DNA of 64,000 nt from Endozoicomonas sp. SCSIO W0465 (GTDB taxonomy: Bacteria; Pseudomonadota; Gammaproteobacteria; Pseudomonadales; Endozoicomonadaceae): contig NZ_CP092417.1 of assembly GCF_023716865.1 (NCBI RefSeq), forward strand, positions 5,248,001 to 5,312,000, in the 5' to 3' direction. The notes beneath the pieces were generated by a model, which was not told the DNA's origin, ran no database searches, and saw nothing but the letters and a program-made list of their open reading frames with translations. Positions within the stretch are counted from its first letter, which is position 1; the number at the start of each line of letters is the position of its first letter. Below are positions 1 to 8,029 of the stretch, one piece after another. Both the position numbers and the translations under genes were made by a program.

Positions 1-556
1 TATGACCAATACTGATGTACAGGGGGCGGGTTGCGGTCCGGGTGCGTACCACACAGCCAATCACTTCATGATGATCCCGGAGTTCAGCCCTGGCACCTTT
101 CTCTTCTGATAGAGTATCGCTCTTGCCACAAAGTCTGCTCTTGGCAACGCCAATAGCTGGCAGACCCGTGATAACCCCAAGATGACAGGCAACGCCAAAC
201 CGCCTTGGATGGGCAATTCCCTGGCCATCGCACAGCAGCAGATCAGGCTCTACCCGCAACTGGCTGAGGGCTGCCAGAATCGCCGGACACTCCCGAAACG
301 AGAGCAATCCGGGGATATATGGCATTTGCGTGGGTATTTTGGCAATGGTGTAATCCAGCAGTTCAAGACCGGGAAAAGCCAGCACAGCAGCAGCACGGGT
401 CACCCTGCCCTTATCCTCAAAGCCGACATCAATACCGGCAACTCGCCGGATTTCCGGCAGATCATCCCTTCGAACCACCCGACTGGCCAGTGTCGTTTGC
501 ATGGCTTTGGCCTCAGCAAACGACAGATCCCAGTGAAGGTTGCCAAACTCAGACAC
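1..556 (-). CDS. nfi: Endonuclease V, partial (C-terminus beyond window start)
   Basis: The minus-strand frame from a GTG at 556 stays open to base 1 and encodes about 185 residues of endonuclease V, which nicks DNA 3' of deaminated bases such as hypoxanthine. Visible motifs are GIDVGFED (catalytic Asp), MPYIPGLLSFRE (wedge region and catalytic Glu) and LLCDGQGIAHPRRFGVA (catalytic Asp and the family signature). The last readable part, PLYISIGH, matches the segment that precedes the final helix in E. coli Nfi. The GTG start overlaps the stop of the upstream histidine kinase gene by 8 bases, so the gene is probably translationally coupled to it. The start is inferred from this overlap, since the first in-frame internal ATG would remove conserved residues. 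The C-terminal end is outside the window. Confidence 0.9.
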   Translation of the reverse strand, partial: MSEFGNLHWDLSFAEAKAMQTTLASRVVRRDDLPEIRRVAGIDVGFEDKGRVTRAAAVLAFPGLELLDYTIAKIPTQMPYIPGLLSFRECPAILAALSQLRVEPDLLLCDGQGIAHPRRFGVACHLGVITGLPAIGVAKSRLCGKSDTLSEEKGARAELRDHHEVIGCVVRTRTATRPLYISIGH

Positions 557-1952
557 TCAGCCCATTCCTTAACGGAAGACGAATAGTAACCTCAAGGCCC
601 GGATGGGCATTGCGGGCAACAATGGAACCGCTATGCTGGGCAACCGCAGTGCTGGCAATGGCCATTCCAAGGCCGGTTCCATCATTTTCCTTACCCCGGG
701 TTTCATCCACCCGAAAGAAGGGTTCAAACAGATCTTCCAACGCTTCTTCGGGCACACCTGGACCGTAATCCCGGATACGAATAAACGCGGCATCATTTTC
801 ACGAAACAATCTTACCTCAACTTCTGAACCTTCCGGGGTAAAACGGATCGCGTTTCTGATGATGTTTTCCACCGCACTGGAGAGGAACTCGGGAACGGCC
901 ACCAGCTCAATGTTAGCAGTTTCCTTGAACACCACCGCCTTATCTTTGGCCTGTGCTTCAAAGTTGCCGTCATCCACCAGTTTTTTCAGCACACCTTCCA
1001 GCGATATTTTCTCGCAGCCCATGTTGGCAATATTATGCTGAATACGGGAAAAGTGGATGATTTGCCCGATCAATTGATCCAGACGTTCTATCTCTCTCTC
1101 TATTCGGGCATGCTCTGCCTCAGCATCAGGCGTTTTCCGTCTGGCCAGTGCCAGAGAGATCTGCAGTCGGGTCAGTGGCGATCTTAATTCGTGGGATACA
1201 TCCCGCAGCAATCGTTCCTTACTGAACACCAAAGACCCTACCTGCTCGGCCATATGGTCAAAATCCCTGGCCAGCTCACCCAGTTCATCCCGACGCCTGG
1301 CCACCTTGCCATCCACGCGGGCACTCAAGTCTCCCCGTGCCAGTTTTCTGGATGCTCGCTGCAAGTTTCGTATCGGGCCAACCAGATAGCGGGCCAGAAC
1401 AACACAGAGAAAGAAGCTGACACCCAGGGCCAGAATAATAAGGTGCCACTGCCGTGCAATAATCTGTTTAACCCGCCAATGCACCAGTACCGGCATCTCT
1501 TTGGTGAGGTACAGTTCATAGGGCGCATCGTTCAGGGTAATTCGCTGTGGGCCGACCACTACCACGCCTCTTCGAAAGGTTATGGTCGGATCGCTGCGAT
1601 TGCGGGTTTTGTTATAGGCAGAAATCAATTCTTCAGAGATCGATGCGCTGCCCAGAATATTTCCCTCGGTATCAAACAGGTAGTAACCACTGCCCGGAAA
1701 CCTCGGAATGGGTAAATGCACAGAAGTACGGGAGAGCAGCTCCATTTTACGGGCCGCTATTTCCAGCTCACGAAACAGCGCCCGCCGCTCTGACAGAAAG
1801 TCAGACGGGTCTACGGTAACGGCAAAGGCCAGAAACAGCGTAACCAGCATGGCAATCATGGTCAGCCAGAACCACAGAAAAATCTTCCAGAAGACGCTGT
1901 GCCATGGCCAGACCACCAGGCGGGGAATTTTAAATCGCACTGGCAACCCCAT
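549..1952 (-). CDS. cpxA: CpxA-like sensor histidine kinase
   Basis: This 467-residue inner-membrane sensor kinase has a first transmembrane helix near residues 22-47, a periplasmic sensor of about 110 residues, a second helix near 170-190 and a HAMP domain following YLVGPIRNL. The phospho-acceptor His lies at about 254 in the H-box DVSHELRSPLTRLQ, which is the CpxA type. The N-box (NIIRNAIRF), G1 box (DYGPGVP) and G2 box (GTGLGMAIA) are intact. It overlaps the response-regulator stop codon (TGATG), so the two are co-translated. CpxA kinases respond to envelope protein misfolding. The neighbouring RND efflux operon with a CpxR-type box between them supports an envelope-stress role. The exact signal is not visible, and no cpxP gene is present nearby. 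Confidence 0.85.
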   Translation of the reverse strand: MGLPVRFKIPRLVVWPWHSVFWKIFLWFWLTMIAMLVTLFLAFAVTVDPSDFLSERRALFRELEIAARKMELLSRTSVHLPIPRFPGSGYYLFDTEGNILGSASISEELISAYNKTRNRSDPTITFRRGVVVVGPQRITLNDAPYELYLTKEMPVLVHWRVKQIIARQWHLIILALGVSFFLCVVLARYLVGPIRNLQRASRKLARGDLSARVDGKVARRRDELGELARDFDHMAEQVGSLVFSKERLLRDVSHELRSPLTRLQISLALARRKTPDAEAEHARIEREIERLDQLIGQIIHFSRIQHNIANMGCEKISLEGVLKKLVDDGNFEAQAKDKAVVFKETANIELVAVPEFLSSAVENIIRNAIRFTPEGSEVEVRLFRENDAAFIRIRDYGPGVPEEALEDLFEPFFRVDETRGKENDGTGLGMAIASTAVAQHSGSIVARNAHPGLEVTIRLPLRNGLSV

Positions 1953-2674
1953 CAGCCCGGAAGGATATAAAAGTAACCGGACCCGCGAACGGTTTTAATT
2001 CTCGGACTGCCATCTGGCCGTGTACCGATCTTCTTGCGAACATTACTCACGTGCATATCTATGGCACGGTCATAAAGTGTCAGCTTACGATTCAGGGCTA
2101 TCTGGGTCAGGTCATCCCGGGAAATCAGTTCACCGGCCTTTTCAATCAGGGTTTTCAGCACCAGAAACTCAGTTGCCGTCAACTCCAGTGGCTCACCGGA
2201 AATAGCGGCTTCACGATTAGCCAGATTCAGTGCAATATCATCAATCTGCAGGGTCCGGCTGGTCCCTTCAGGAATCAATGGTGTACGGCCACGACGCAGA
2301 ATAGCCTTGATTCTGGCCACCAGCTCCCGATGGTTATAGGGCTTGGGCAAATAGTCATCCGCACCAATTTCCAACCCGATAATTCGATCGACATCGTCGC
2401 CACGGGCAGTCAGCATCAAAACGGGAATGTCCGATTGCTGACGAATCTGCTTCAGTGCATCAAAACCGTTCAGTTTAGGCAGGGTTACATCCAACAGCAC
2501 CAGGTCATGCACCCCGGACAGAGCCGCATCAACCCCTGCTACTCCGTCATGAACCGCAGAAACGGTAAATCCCTCCGTTGCCAGGTATTCCACCAGCAAT
2601 TCACAGAGTTCGATATCATCATCAATCAGCAACAATCTGGCACTGGTTTTGCCCATACTTACAGAGGGACTCAT
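1952..2674 (-). CDS. cpxR: CpxR-like OmpR-family response regulator
   Basis: This 240-residue protein has a receiver domain with the acidic pocket IDDD near residue 18, the phosphorylated Asp in LVLLDVTLPKLNG near 61 and the conserved Lys in LPKPYNH near 111. A winged-helix DNA-binding domain follows and ends in VSNVRKKIG and the VRGSGYFY wing. This is the OmpR/PhoB class, and pairing with a CpxA-type kinase makes CpxR the best call. The ATG at 2674 has a GGAG Shine-Dalgarno sequence, and its leader carries a terminator-like hairpin immediately upstream (see 2687-2720), suggesting expression is gated by readthrough. A second in-frame ATG six codons in is a possible alternative start. Confidence 0.85.
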   Translation of the reverse strand: MSPSVSMGKTSARLLLIDDDIELCELLVEYLATEGFTVSAVHDGVAGVDAALSGVHDLVLLDVTLPKLNGFDALKQIRQQSDIPVLMLTARGDDVDRIIGLEIGADDYLPKPYNHRELVARIKAILRRGRTPLIPEGTSRTLQIDDIALNLANREAAISGEPLELTATEFLVLKTLIEKAGELISRDDLTQIALNRKLTLYDRAIDMHVSNVRKKIGTRPDGSPRIKTVRGSGYFYILPG

Positions 2675-2736
2675 AGAATATGCTCCAAAAAAAAATACCC
2701 CGCCTTGGGGGAAGCGGGGTTAAAGGTACAGCTCAT
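2671..2736 (-). CDS. Possible 21-residue leader ORF overlapping cpxR start
   Basis: An ATG at 2736 opens a 21-codon frame that runs through both arms of the leader hairpin and its T-tract. It ends in a TGA that overlaps the cpxR ATG (CTATGAG). Translation of this frame would pass through the hairpin, so it could act as a leader peptide coupling translation to readthrough. There is no clear Shine-Dalgarno sequence in front of it, so it may be fortuitous. Confidence 0.25.
   Translation of the reverse strand: MSCTFNPASPKAGYFFLEHIL
2687..2720 (-). terminator. Intrinsic terminator / attenuator in cpxR leader
   Basis: On the minus strand a stem of ACCCCGC pairing with GCGGGGT encloses a short loop. 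It is followed after two bases by nine T residues, and the cpxR Shine-Dalgarno GGAG comes directly after the T-tract. A Rho-independent terminator this close to a start codon must either end an upstream small RNA or attenuate cpxR. Confidence 0.7.
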
Positions 2737-3497
2737 GGGATAACTGATGGTTAGGCCATTCCCCCCGCCCGGGTTTCTGACTGCCTCTGTTCATTCATTT
2801 TAATGAGGCTTGCCAATAATTAGCTAATCTGAATCTGGCAATTCATCTTTGCAGCAGGCCAGAGCTTGCCCGAGGCGCGTGACATCATATCATTCATCAA
2901 TCAGAAATACTGTGTTCAACGGCAGCGTTTAACCGCTGCCAGACATCACTTCGGCCTCCAGCAGGCTAAATCTTGGATCGAGTCTATTGACTTACATCTC
3001 AATCGGGTCAATAGATCCGGTAAAAGCAGTGTAAAGCTCTTACTTATTCCATTTTAAATAGTAAATGATCTGCCAACTTCGGTTTTTCATATGGCTATAG
3101 ATAGATAAAACGCATACTATCCGTCGCAACCCATAACCCTGTATGATGTCCGATATTTTCTACGAAGCATATCCCTATAAAAAGCCAAAGACGTACGCTG
3201 TCACCACAAAACCATTCAGGGAAATACACTATACCTCTCAAACCTTCTCCCTGAATAAAGGGTATGACGTTTACAGAGATATAAGCCGAATGCATTCTAC
3301 CGGATGCAAGCAGTACCGGGTCAAAGTATCTATCCCAAATGTCTTGCTCAAAAAGGTCTTGAGCGAATGGTATAAAGAGGCTGTCTTTAATAGCGGTATT
3401 GGCAGCCACCAGTATAGGGATGTGCTTAAACTGAGGTCAGGCACATCAAACTGCTTTTGCGGGTCCTGTATGAATCTGCCCCCTTACGGAGCTATCA
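2737..3497. other. Intergenic region between cpxR and RND operon
   Basis: About 760 bases between divergent operons. It holds the cpxR leader and a perfect CpxR-type direct repeat at 3020-3035. Open frames at 3143-3508 (+) and 3095-3409 (-) overlap each other, lack convincing Shine-Dalgarno sites and resemble nothing recognised. The A+T-rich stretch from about 3040 to 3130 is a plausible promoter area. Confidence 0.5.
3020..3035 (+). promoter_or_regulatory. Putative CpxR binding box
   Basis: GTAAA, six bases, GTAAA: the tandem pentamer described for CpxR operators (GTAAA repeats a few bases apart). A third GTAAA lies at 3061-3065 on the same strand, 30 bases from the second. It lies between cpxR and the efflux operon, so it could control either or both. 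Confidence 0.55.
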
Positions 3498-4745
3498 ATG
3501 ATCGCTAATATCACTGATCGTAAACTCGGAAAATGGCTTCCGATTAGCGCTTTAGCCACTTCTATTGTTCTTCTGGCCGGTTGTTCAGATGACAAACCGA
3601 CACATCAGATGCCCCCCCCCGGAGTATCGGTTTTTAACGTGATCGATCAGGAAGTAGGCGACTATTATGAATACGTTGGCCGCTCAGAAGCCATTCATGA
3701 GGTAGACGTCCGTGCCCGTGTAGAGGGCTTTCTGGTGAAAAGAAACTTTACTGAAGGCGGCATGGTTGAAAAAGGGCAGCTGTTGTACGAAATTGACAGA
3801 GCGCCATTTGAAGCGACCCTTAAAGGTGCCGAGGCCCAGCTGGCCAGTAGCAAAGCTGCTCTTATTAATGCCCGGAAAAACCTGGAGCGTAGTCGGGACC
3901 TGGTAAAACAGGGAGCGATCAGTCAGGCTGACTTCGATAATCAAACCAGCTCAGAAGCCCAGGCAGCCGCTGCTGTTGAATCAGCAGAAGCCAACCTGGA
4001 AACGGCTAAGCTGAATCTTGGCTACACCCGGATTTCTGCACCATTCAAGGGTGAAATTGGCAAGTCAACCTACAGTGTTGGCAACCTGGTGGGGCCCTCA
4101 AGCCAAGCTCTGGCGACGCTGACCAGCATGGATCCTATCTATGTTACTTTTCAGGTGGATGAACGACAGCTGATCAGCCATCTGGCAGAACACCCGGGAG
4201 CCAGAACTACCCAGCAGACCAGCGTTGAAGAATCCCCGCTGGAAGAAAAAGGCATGTTCAAGCTGTCTCTCAAACTTCCAAACGGTACTGAATACGACCA
4301 GCCCGGCACGTTCAGTTTTGCTGACACCCAGGTGGATGAAACCATGGGCACCCTGACCCTGCGAGCCACCTTCCCGAACCCACAGGGTATTATCCTGCCT
4401 GGCCTGTACGTCACACTGCAGGCCGAAAGTACTGACAAAACCCTGCTGCCATTGATTCCACAGGCATCCGTCCAGCAAGACCAGTCTGGCCATTTTGTCC
4501 TGGTGGTCACGCCTGATAACACGGTAGAAAGCCGGCCAGTGGAACTGGGCCGTCGTATCAATGCCATGTGGGTGGTGAAGTCAGGCCTCAAGCAAGGTGA
4601 ACACATTATTGTCCAGGGACTGCAGAAGGTCCGTGCCGGCGGCAAAGTCGCCCCCACACTGGTGGATGTGAACACCACCACCGGCACGATTACCACTAAA
4701 GCTTCGACACCAGCCGAAAGCGCCAAACAGGAGCAGGGCCACTGA
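3498..4745 (+). CDS. RND efflux periplasmic adaptor (membrane fusion lipoprotein)
   Basis: This 415-residue adaptor belongs to the AcrA/MexE family and links an inner-membrane RND pump to an outer-membrane channel. It begins with a lipoprotein signal whose lipobox is LLAGC, with the lipidated Cys at 29. A biotinyl-lipoyl half (VDVRARVEGFL), a long helical hairpin of about residues 100-175 rich in Ala, Glu and Lys, the second lipoyl half (LGYTRISAPFKGEIG) and a beta-barrel/membrane-proximal region follow. A GGAG Shine-Dalgarno sequence precedes the ATG. It is followed after one base by the pump gene. No outer-membrane factor gene follows, so a TolC encoded elsewhere is presumably used. Confidence 0.92.
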   Translation: MIANITDRKLGKWLPISALATSIVLLAGCSDDKPTHQMPPPGVSVFNVIDQEVGDYYEYVGRSEAIHEVDVRARVEGFLVKRNFTEGGMVEKGQLLYEIDRAPFEATLKGAEAQLASSKAALINARKNLERSRDLVKQGAISQADFDNQTSSEAQAAAAVESAEANLETAKLNLGYTRISAPFKGEIGKSTYSVGNLVGPSSQALATLTSMDPIYVTFQVDERQLISHLAEHPGARTTQQTSVEESPLEEKGMFKLSLKLPNGTEYDQPGTFSFADTQVDETMGTLTLRATFPNPQGIILPGLYVTLQAESTDKTLLPLIPQASVQQDQSGHFVLVVTPDNTVESRPVELGRRINAMWVVKSGLKQGEHIIVQGLQKVRAGGKVAPTLVDVNTTTGTITTKASTPAESAKQEQGH

Positions 4746-4746
4746 G

Positions 4747-7700
4747 ATGATCAGCCAGTTTTTTATCAACCGGCCCAAGTTCGCATTCGTCATCTCGATT
4801 GTGATTACCCTTGTGGGCCTTATCGCACTGAACACATTGCCCGTCAGCATGTTCCCGGAGATAACGCCACCTCAGATCACCATCAGTGCTTCCTATCCGG
4901 GGGCGGACTCAGAGACGCTGGAAACCTCCGTCATGCGCCCCATAGAGGAGCAGGTCAACGGGGTGGAAGGCATGATCTACATGGACTCCACCGCCTATAA
5001 CAATGGCAGTGTCTCCATTACCGTTACCTTTGAGTCCGGTGTTGATCAGGACATAGCCATGGTCAACGTACAGAACCGGGTTTCCGCCGCTGAACCCAGT
5101 CTGCCGGAGCAGGTGCGTCGTCTTGGGATCAATGTACGTAAACAGTCGTCCAATATGCTATTGGGTGTTAACCTGCTCTCACCGGACAAGACGTTTGATG
5201 GCATCTATCTGAGTAATTACGCCAGCAATTATCTGGCTGACCCAATGACCCGTATTAACGGGGTTGCCAAAGCCGAAGTTATGGGTGCAATGACCTATAG
5301 CATGCGGGTCTGGCTCAATCCCACCCGTATGGCATCACTGGGGGTGACCACCACAGACATTTCCAGTGCGATCAATGAGCAAAACGCTATTGTCGCTGCC
5401 GGTCAGCTTGGACAGGCACCCAACCAGGTCGACCAGCAGTTCACCTACACTATCCGGACCCAGGGACAGCTGGACTCGGCAGAAGCCTTTGGTAATATCA
5501 TCGTCCGTGCCAATCCGGACGGTTCCTTTATCCGCATTCGGGATGTTGCCCGGGTGGAACTGGGCGCGCAGAGTTATGGTGGTGTCGCCAAACTGGACAA
5601 CGCAGCGACCACTTTCCTGGTCATTTATCAGCAACCCGATGCCAACGCCATGAATGTAGCCAAAGATGTCAAGGCGCTGATGGAAGAGCTGGAGAAAAAC
5701 TTCCCGGAGGACATGGAATACACCATCAAATTCGACACCACCGAATTTATCGATGAATCCATCAACGAGGTCGTGCAAACGCTGTTTGAAGCGGTATTGC
5801 TGGTTATCCTGGTGGTCTTCCTGTTCCTGCAGAACTGGCGGGCAACACTGATCCCCTCCATCGCCATCCCGGTCTCCCTGATCGGTACCTTTGCGGTGAT
5901 GAAAGTCCTGGGCTTCTCCATCAACACCATCAGCCTGTTCGGCCTGGTGCTGGCTATCGGTATTGTGGTAGACGATGCCATCGTGGTTATTGAGAACGTG
6001 GAACGTCTCATCACCAAAGAGGGACTGTCCCCCAAAGAAGCCACCAGCAAGGCGATGCAGGAAGTATCAGGTCCAATCGTTGCCACCACCCTGGTATTGC
6101 TGGCAGTATTTATCCCGGTTGCCTTTATGCCCGGCATCACTGGCGGGCTGTATACCCAGTTCGCAGTGACTATCTCTGTGGCTGTGTTGATATCCTCCAT
6201 CAACGCCCTGACCCTCAGCCCGGCGCTTTGCGTCGTTCTGCTCAAGCAGGGTTCTCTTGGCCAGATCAACTGGCTGAAGCCGGTAGACACCTTTATCCAG
6301 AAGCTGACCGGTGGTTATGAGGGCTGGGTAAAAGCGTTGCTGCGCCGTTCCGTGATCGCCGTTGGTTTACTGTTGGTGATGCTTGCCAGTGCCGGCTATC
6401 TGTTTACCACCACTCCGGGCGGTTTTGTGCCCAACGAGGACCAGGGATTTTTTGCCGTCAATATCCAGCTGCCAGATGCCGCATCTCTCAACAGGACCGA
6501 GGCTCTGATGAATGAAATCACTGATATGATCCTCTCGGAAGATGGGGTCGATATTGTGAATACCGTCTCCGGCTTCAGTATTTTCAGCGGCGCAAGCAGT
6601 AATGCGGCACTGGCCATTGTCGTTCTTGATCCATGGTCAGAACGCCAGACACCAGAGCTCCATCAGGACGCCATTCTGCAGCGAATCCAGGCCAAAATGT
6701 GGAGTGTACAGGAAGCCCAGATTATGGCCTTTGCCTTCCCGCCTATTCCCGGCCTTGGCAGTTCCGGTGGTTTTGACTTCCGTCTGCAGGACACCATGGG
6801 TCGCTCACCACAGGAGCTGGCTCAAGTATTAAACGGATTGATCTATCAGGCGAACCAGCAGCCGGAGCTAAGCCAGGTTTTCTCCACCTGGCAGGCTAAT
6901 GTGCCCCAGTACTTTCTGAATGTGGACCGGAACAAGGCCAAGGCTCAGGATATTTCACTGACCGATATTTTTAACACGCTGCAAACTCAGCTTGGTTCCC
7001 TCTACATCAATGACTTTACCCTGCTGGGCCAGAACTACCAGGTAAACCTGCAGGCAGAGAGTCAGGATCGGGCTGAACCGGCGGACTTGAGCAAATTCTA
7101 TATTCGCAACAGCCAGAATGAAATGGTGCCACTGAACACCGTCGCTACCCTGACACCAGCGCTTGGCCCCAGCAGTATTAACCACTACAACCTGTACCAA
7201 TCCGCTAATATCAGTGGCCAGGCCGCCTCCGGTTTCAGCTCCGGTGATGCCATTGAGGCCATGGACCGGCTGGGCAACAATCTGCCCTCAGGATACACCT
7301 ATGCCTGGTCCGGCCAGTCACTACAGGAAATTGAAGCAGGCAATCTGGCTCCGATCCTGTTTGCCATGTGCTTCCTGTTTGCCTACCTGTTCCTGGTGGC
7401 ACAGTATGAAAGCTGGACCATGCCACTGGCGATTATCAGTGCCGTGCCCATTGCCGCCTTCGGTGCCATTTCCGGTATTAATATCATGCGCGAGTGGTAC
7501 CCGGCCCTGGCTAACGACATCTATGCCCAGATCGGGATGGTACTGCTGATCGGTATTGCAGCAAAAACCGCGATACTTATTGTCGAGTTTGCCATGGATC
7601 AGCGCCGTGCCGGCCACAGCATTTTTGATTCTGCGGTCAATGCTGCCGGTCTGCGTTTCCGTGCCGTTCTGATGACTGCGCTGTCATTTATCCTGGGCGT

Positions 7701-7875
7701 AATGCCGCTGGTACTGGCTACCGGTGCCGGCGCTGCCAGTCGTCAGATCATCGGTATTACCGTGGTTTCCGGCATGATTGCCGCCACCTTCTTCGGTACT
7801 CTGCTGATTCCGGTGTTCTACCTGCTGCTGCAACGGCTGCGCGAATACTTTGATCCCAATAAGGCTAACTGTTAA
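4747..7875 (+). CDS. RND multidrug efflux transporter (HAE1 family)
   Basis: This 1042-residue inner-membrane proton/drug antiporter is of AcrB/MexF type and normal length. It starts with a single helix (FFINRPKFAFVISIVITLVG), has two large periplasmic loops and twelve transmembrane helices. The proton-relay Asp pair is present in GIVVDDAIVVIENV and the partner Lys in IAAKTAILIVEFA. It is translated directly after the adaptor gene and followed by a strong intrinsic terminator. A CpxR-like box upstream suggests induction by envelope stress. Substrates cannot be read from sequence. Confidence 0.93.
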   Translation: MISQFFINRPKFAFVISIVITLVGLIALNTLPVSMFPEITPPQITISASYPGADSETLETSVMRPIEEQVNGVEGMIYMDSTAYNNGSVSITVTFESGVDQDIAMVNVQNRVSAAEPSLPEQVRRLGINVRKQSSNMLLGVNLLSPDKTFDGIYLSNYASNYLADPMTRINGVAKAEVMGAMTYSMRVWLNPTRMASLGVTTTDISSAINEQNAIVAAGQLGQAPNQVDQQFTYTIRTQGQLDSAEAFGNIIVRANPDGSFIRIRDVARVELGAQSYGGVAKLDNAATTFLVIYQQPDANAMNVAKDVKALMEELEKNFPEDMEYTIKFDTTEFIDESINEVVQTLFEAVLLVILVVFLFLQNWRATLIPSIAIPVSLIGTFAVMKVLGFSINTISLFGLVLAIGIVVDDAIVVIENVERLITKEGLSPKEATSKAMQEVSGPIVATTLVLLAVFIPVAFMPGITGGLYTQFAVTISVAVLISSINALTLSPALCVVLLKQGSLGQINWLKPVDTFIQKLTGGYEGWVKALLRRSVIAVGLLLVMLASAGYLFTTTPGGFVPNEDQGFFAVNIQLPDAASLNRTEALMNEITDMILSEDGVDIVNTVSGFSIFSGASSNAALAIVVLDPWSERQTPELHQDAILQRIQAKMWSVQEAQIMAFAFPPIPGLGSSGGFDFRLQDTMGRSPQELAQVLNGLIYQANQQPELSQVFSTWQANVPQYFLNVDRNKAKAQDISLTDIFNTLQTQLGSLYINDFTLLGQNYQVNLQAESQDRAEPADLSKFYIRNSQNEMVPLNTVATLTPALGPSSINHYNLYQSANISGQAASGFSSGDAIEAMDRLGNNLPSGYTYAWSGQSLQEIEAGNLAPILFAMCFLFAYLFLVAQYESWTMPLAIISAVPIAAFGAISGINIMREWYPALANDIYAQIGMVLLIGIAAKTAILIVEFAMDQRRAGHSIFDSAVNAAGLRFRAVLMTALSFILGVMPLVLATGAGAASRQIIGITVVSGMIAATFFGTLLIPVFYLLLQRLREYFDPNKANC

Positions 7876-7893
7876 TTAAGCCAGCCCTTGCTC

Positions 7894-7918
7894 AAGGCCT
7901 CCCCAGTGGAGGCCTTTT
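7894..7918 (+). terminator. Intrinsic terminator of RND operon 1
   Basis: Nine-base perfect stem AAGGCCTCC / GGAGGCCTT around a five-base loop, ending in TTTT, 19 bases after the pump stop codon. Confidence 0.85.
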
Positions 7919-8029
7919 AAATGAAGGGAACCAATCCAGAGCCTCAACCGTCTAATACTAAAACGTTCCAAGCCAGAGCATCAAAAAAAGGCTTGAATTT
8001 TACTTAAGACTAAATGGATTGGATGTACC

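Noticed and set aside
319..768. Plus-strand frame over endonuclease V and the kinase gene
   Set aside because: Shadow of two well-supported minus-strand genes.
3095..3508. Overlapping frames on both strands (121 and 104 codons) between cpxR and the RND operon
   Set aside because: They overlap each other, lack ribosome sites and motifs, and lie where promoters are expected. The plus one also overlaps the adaptor start.
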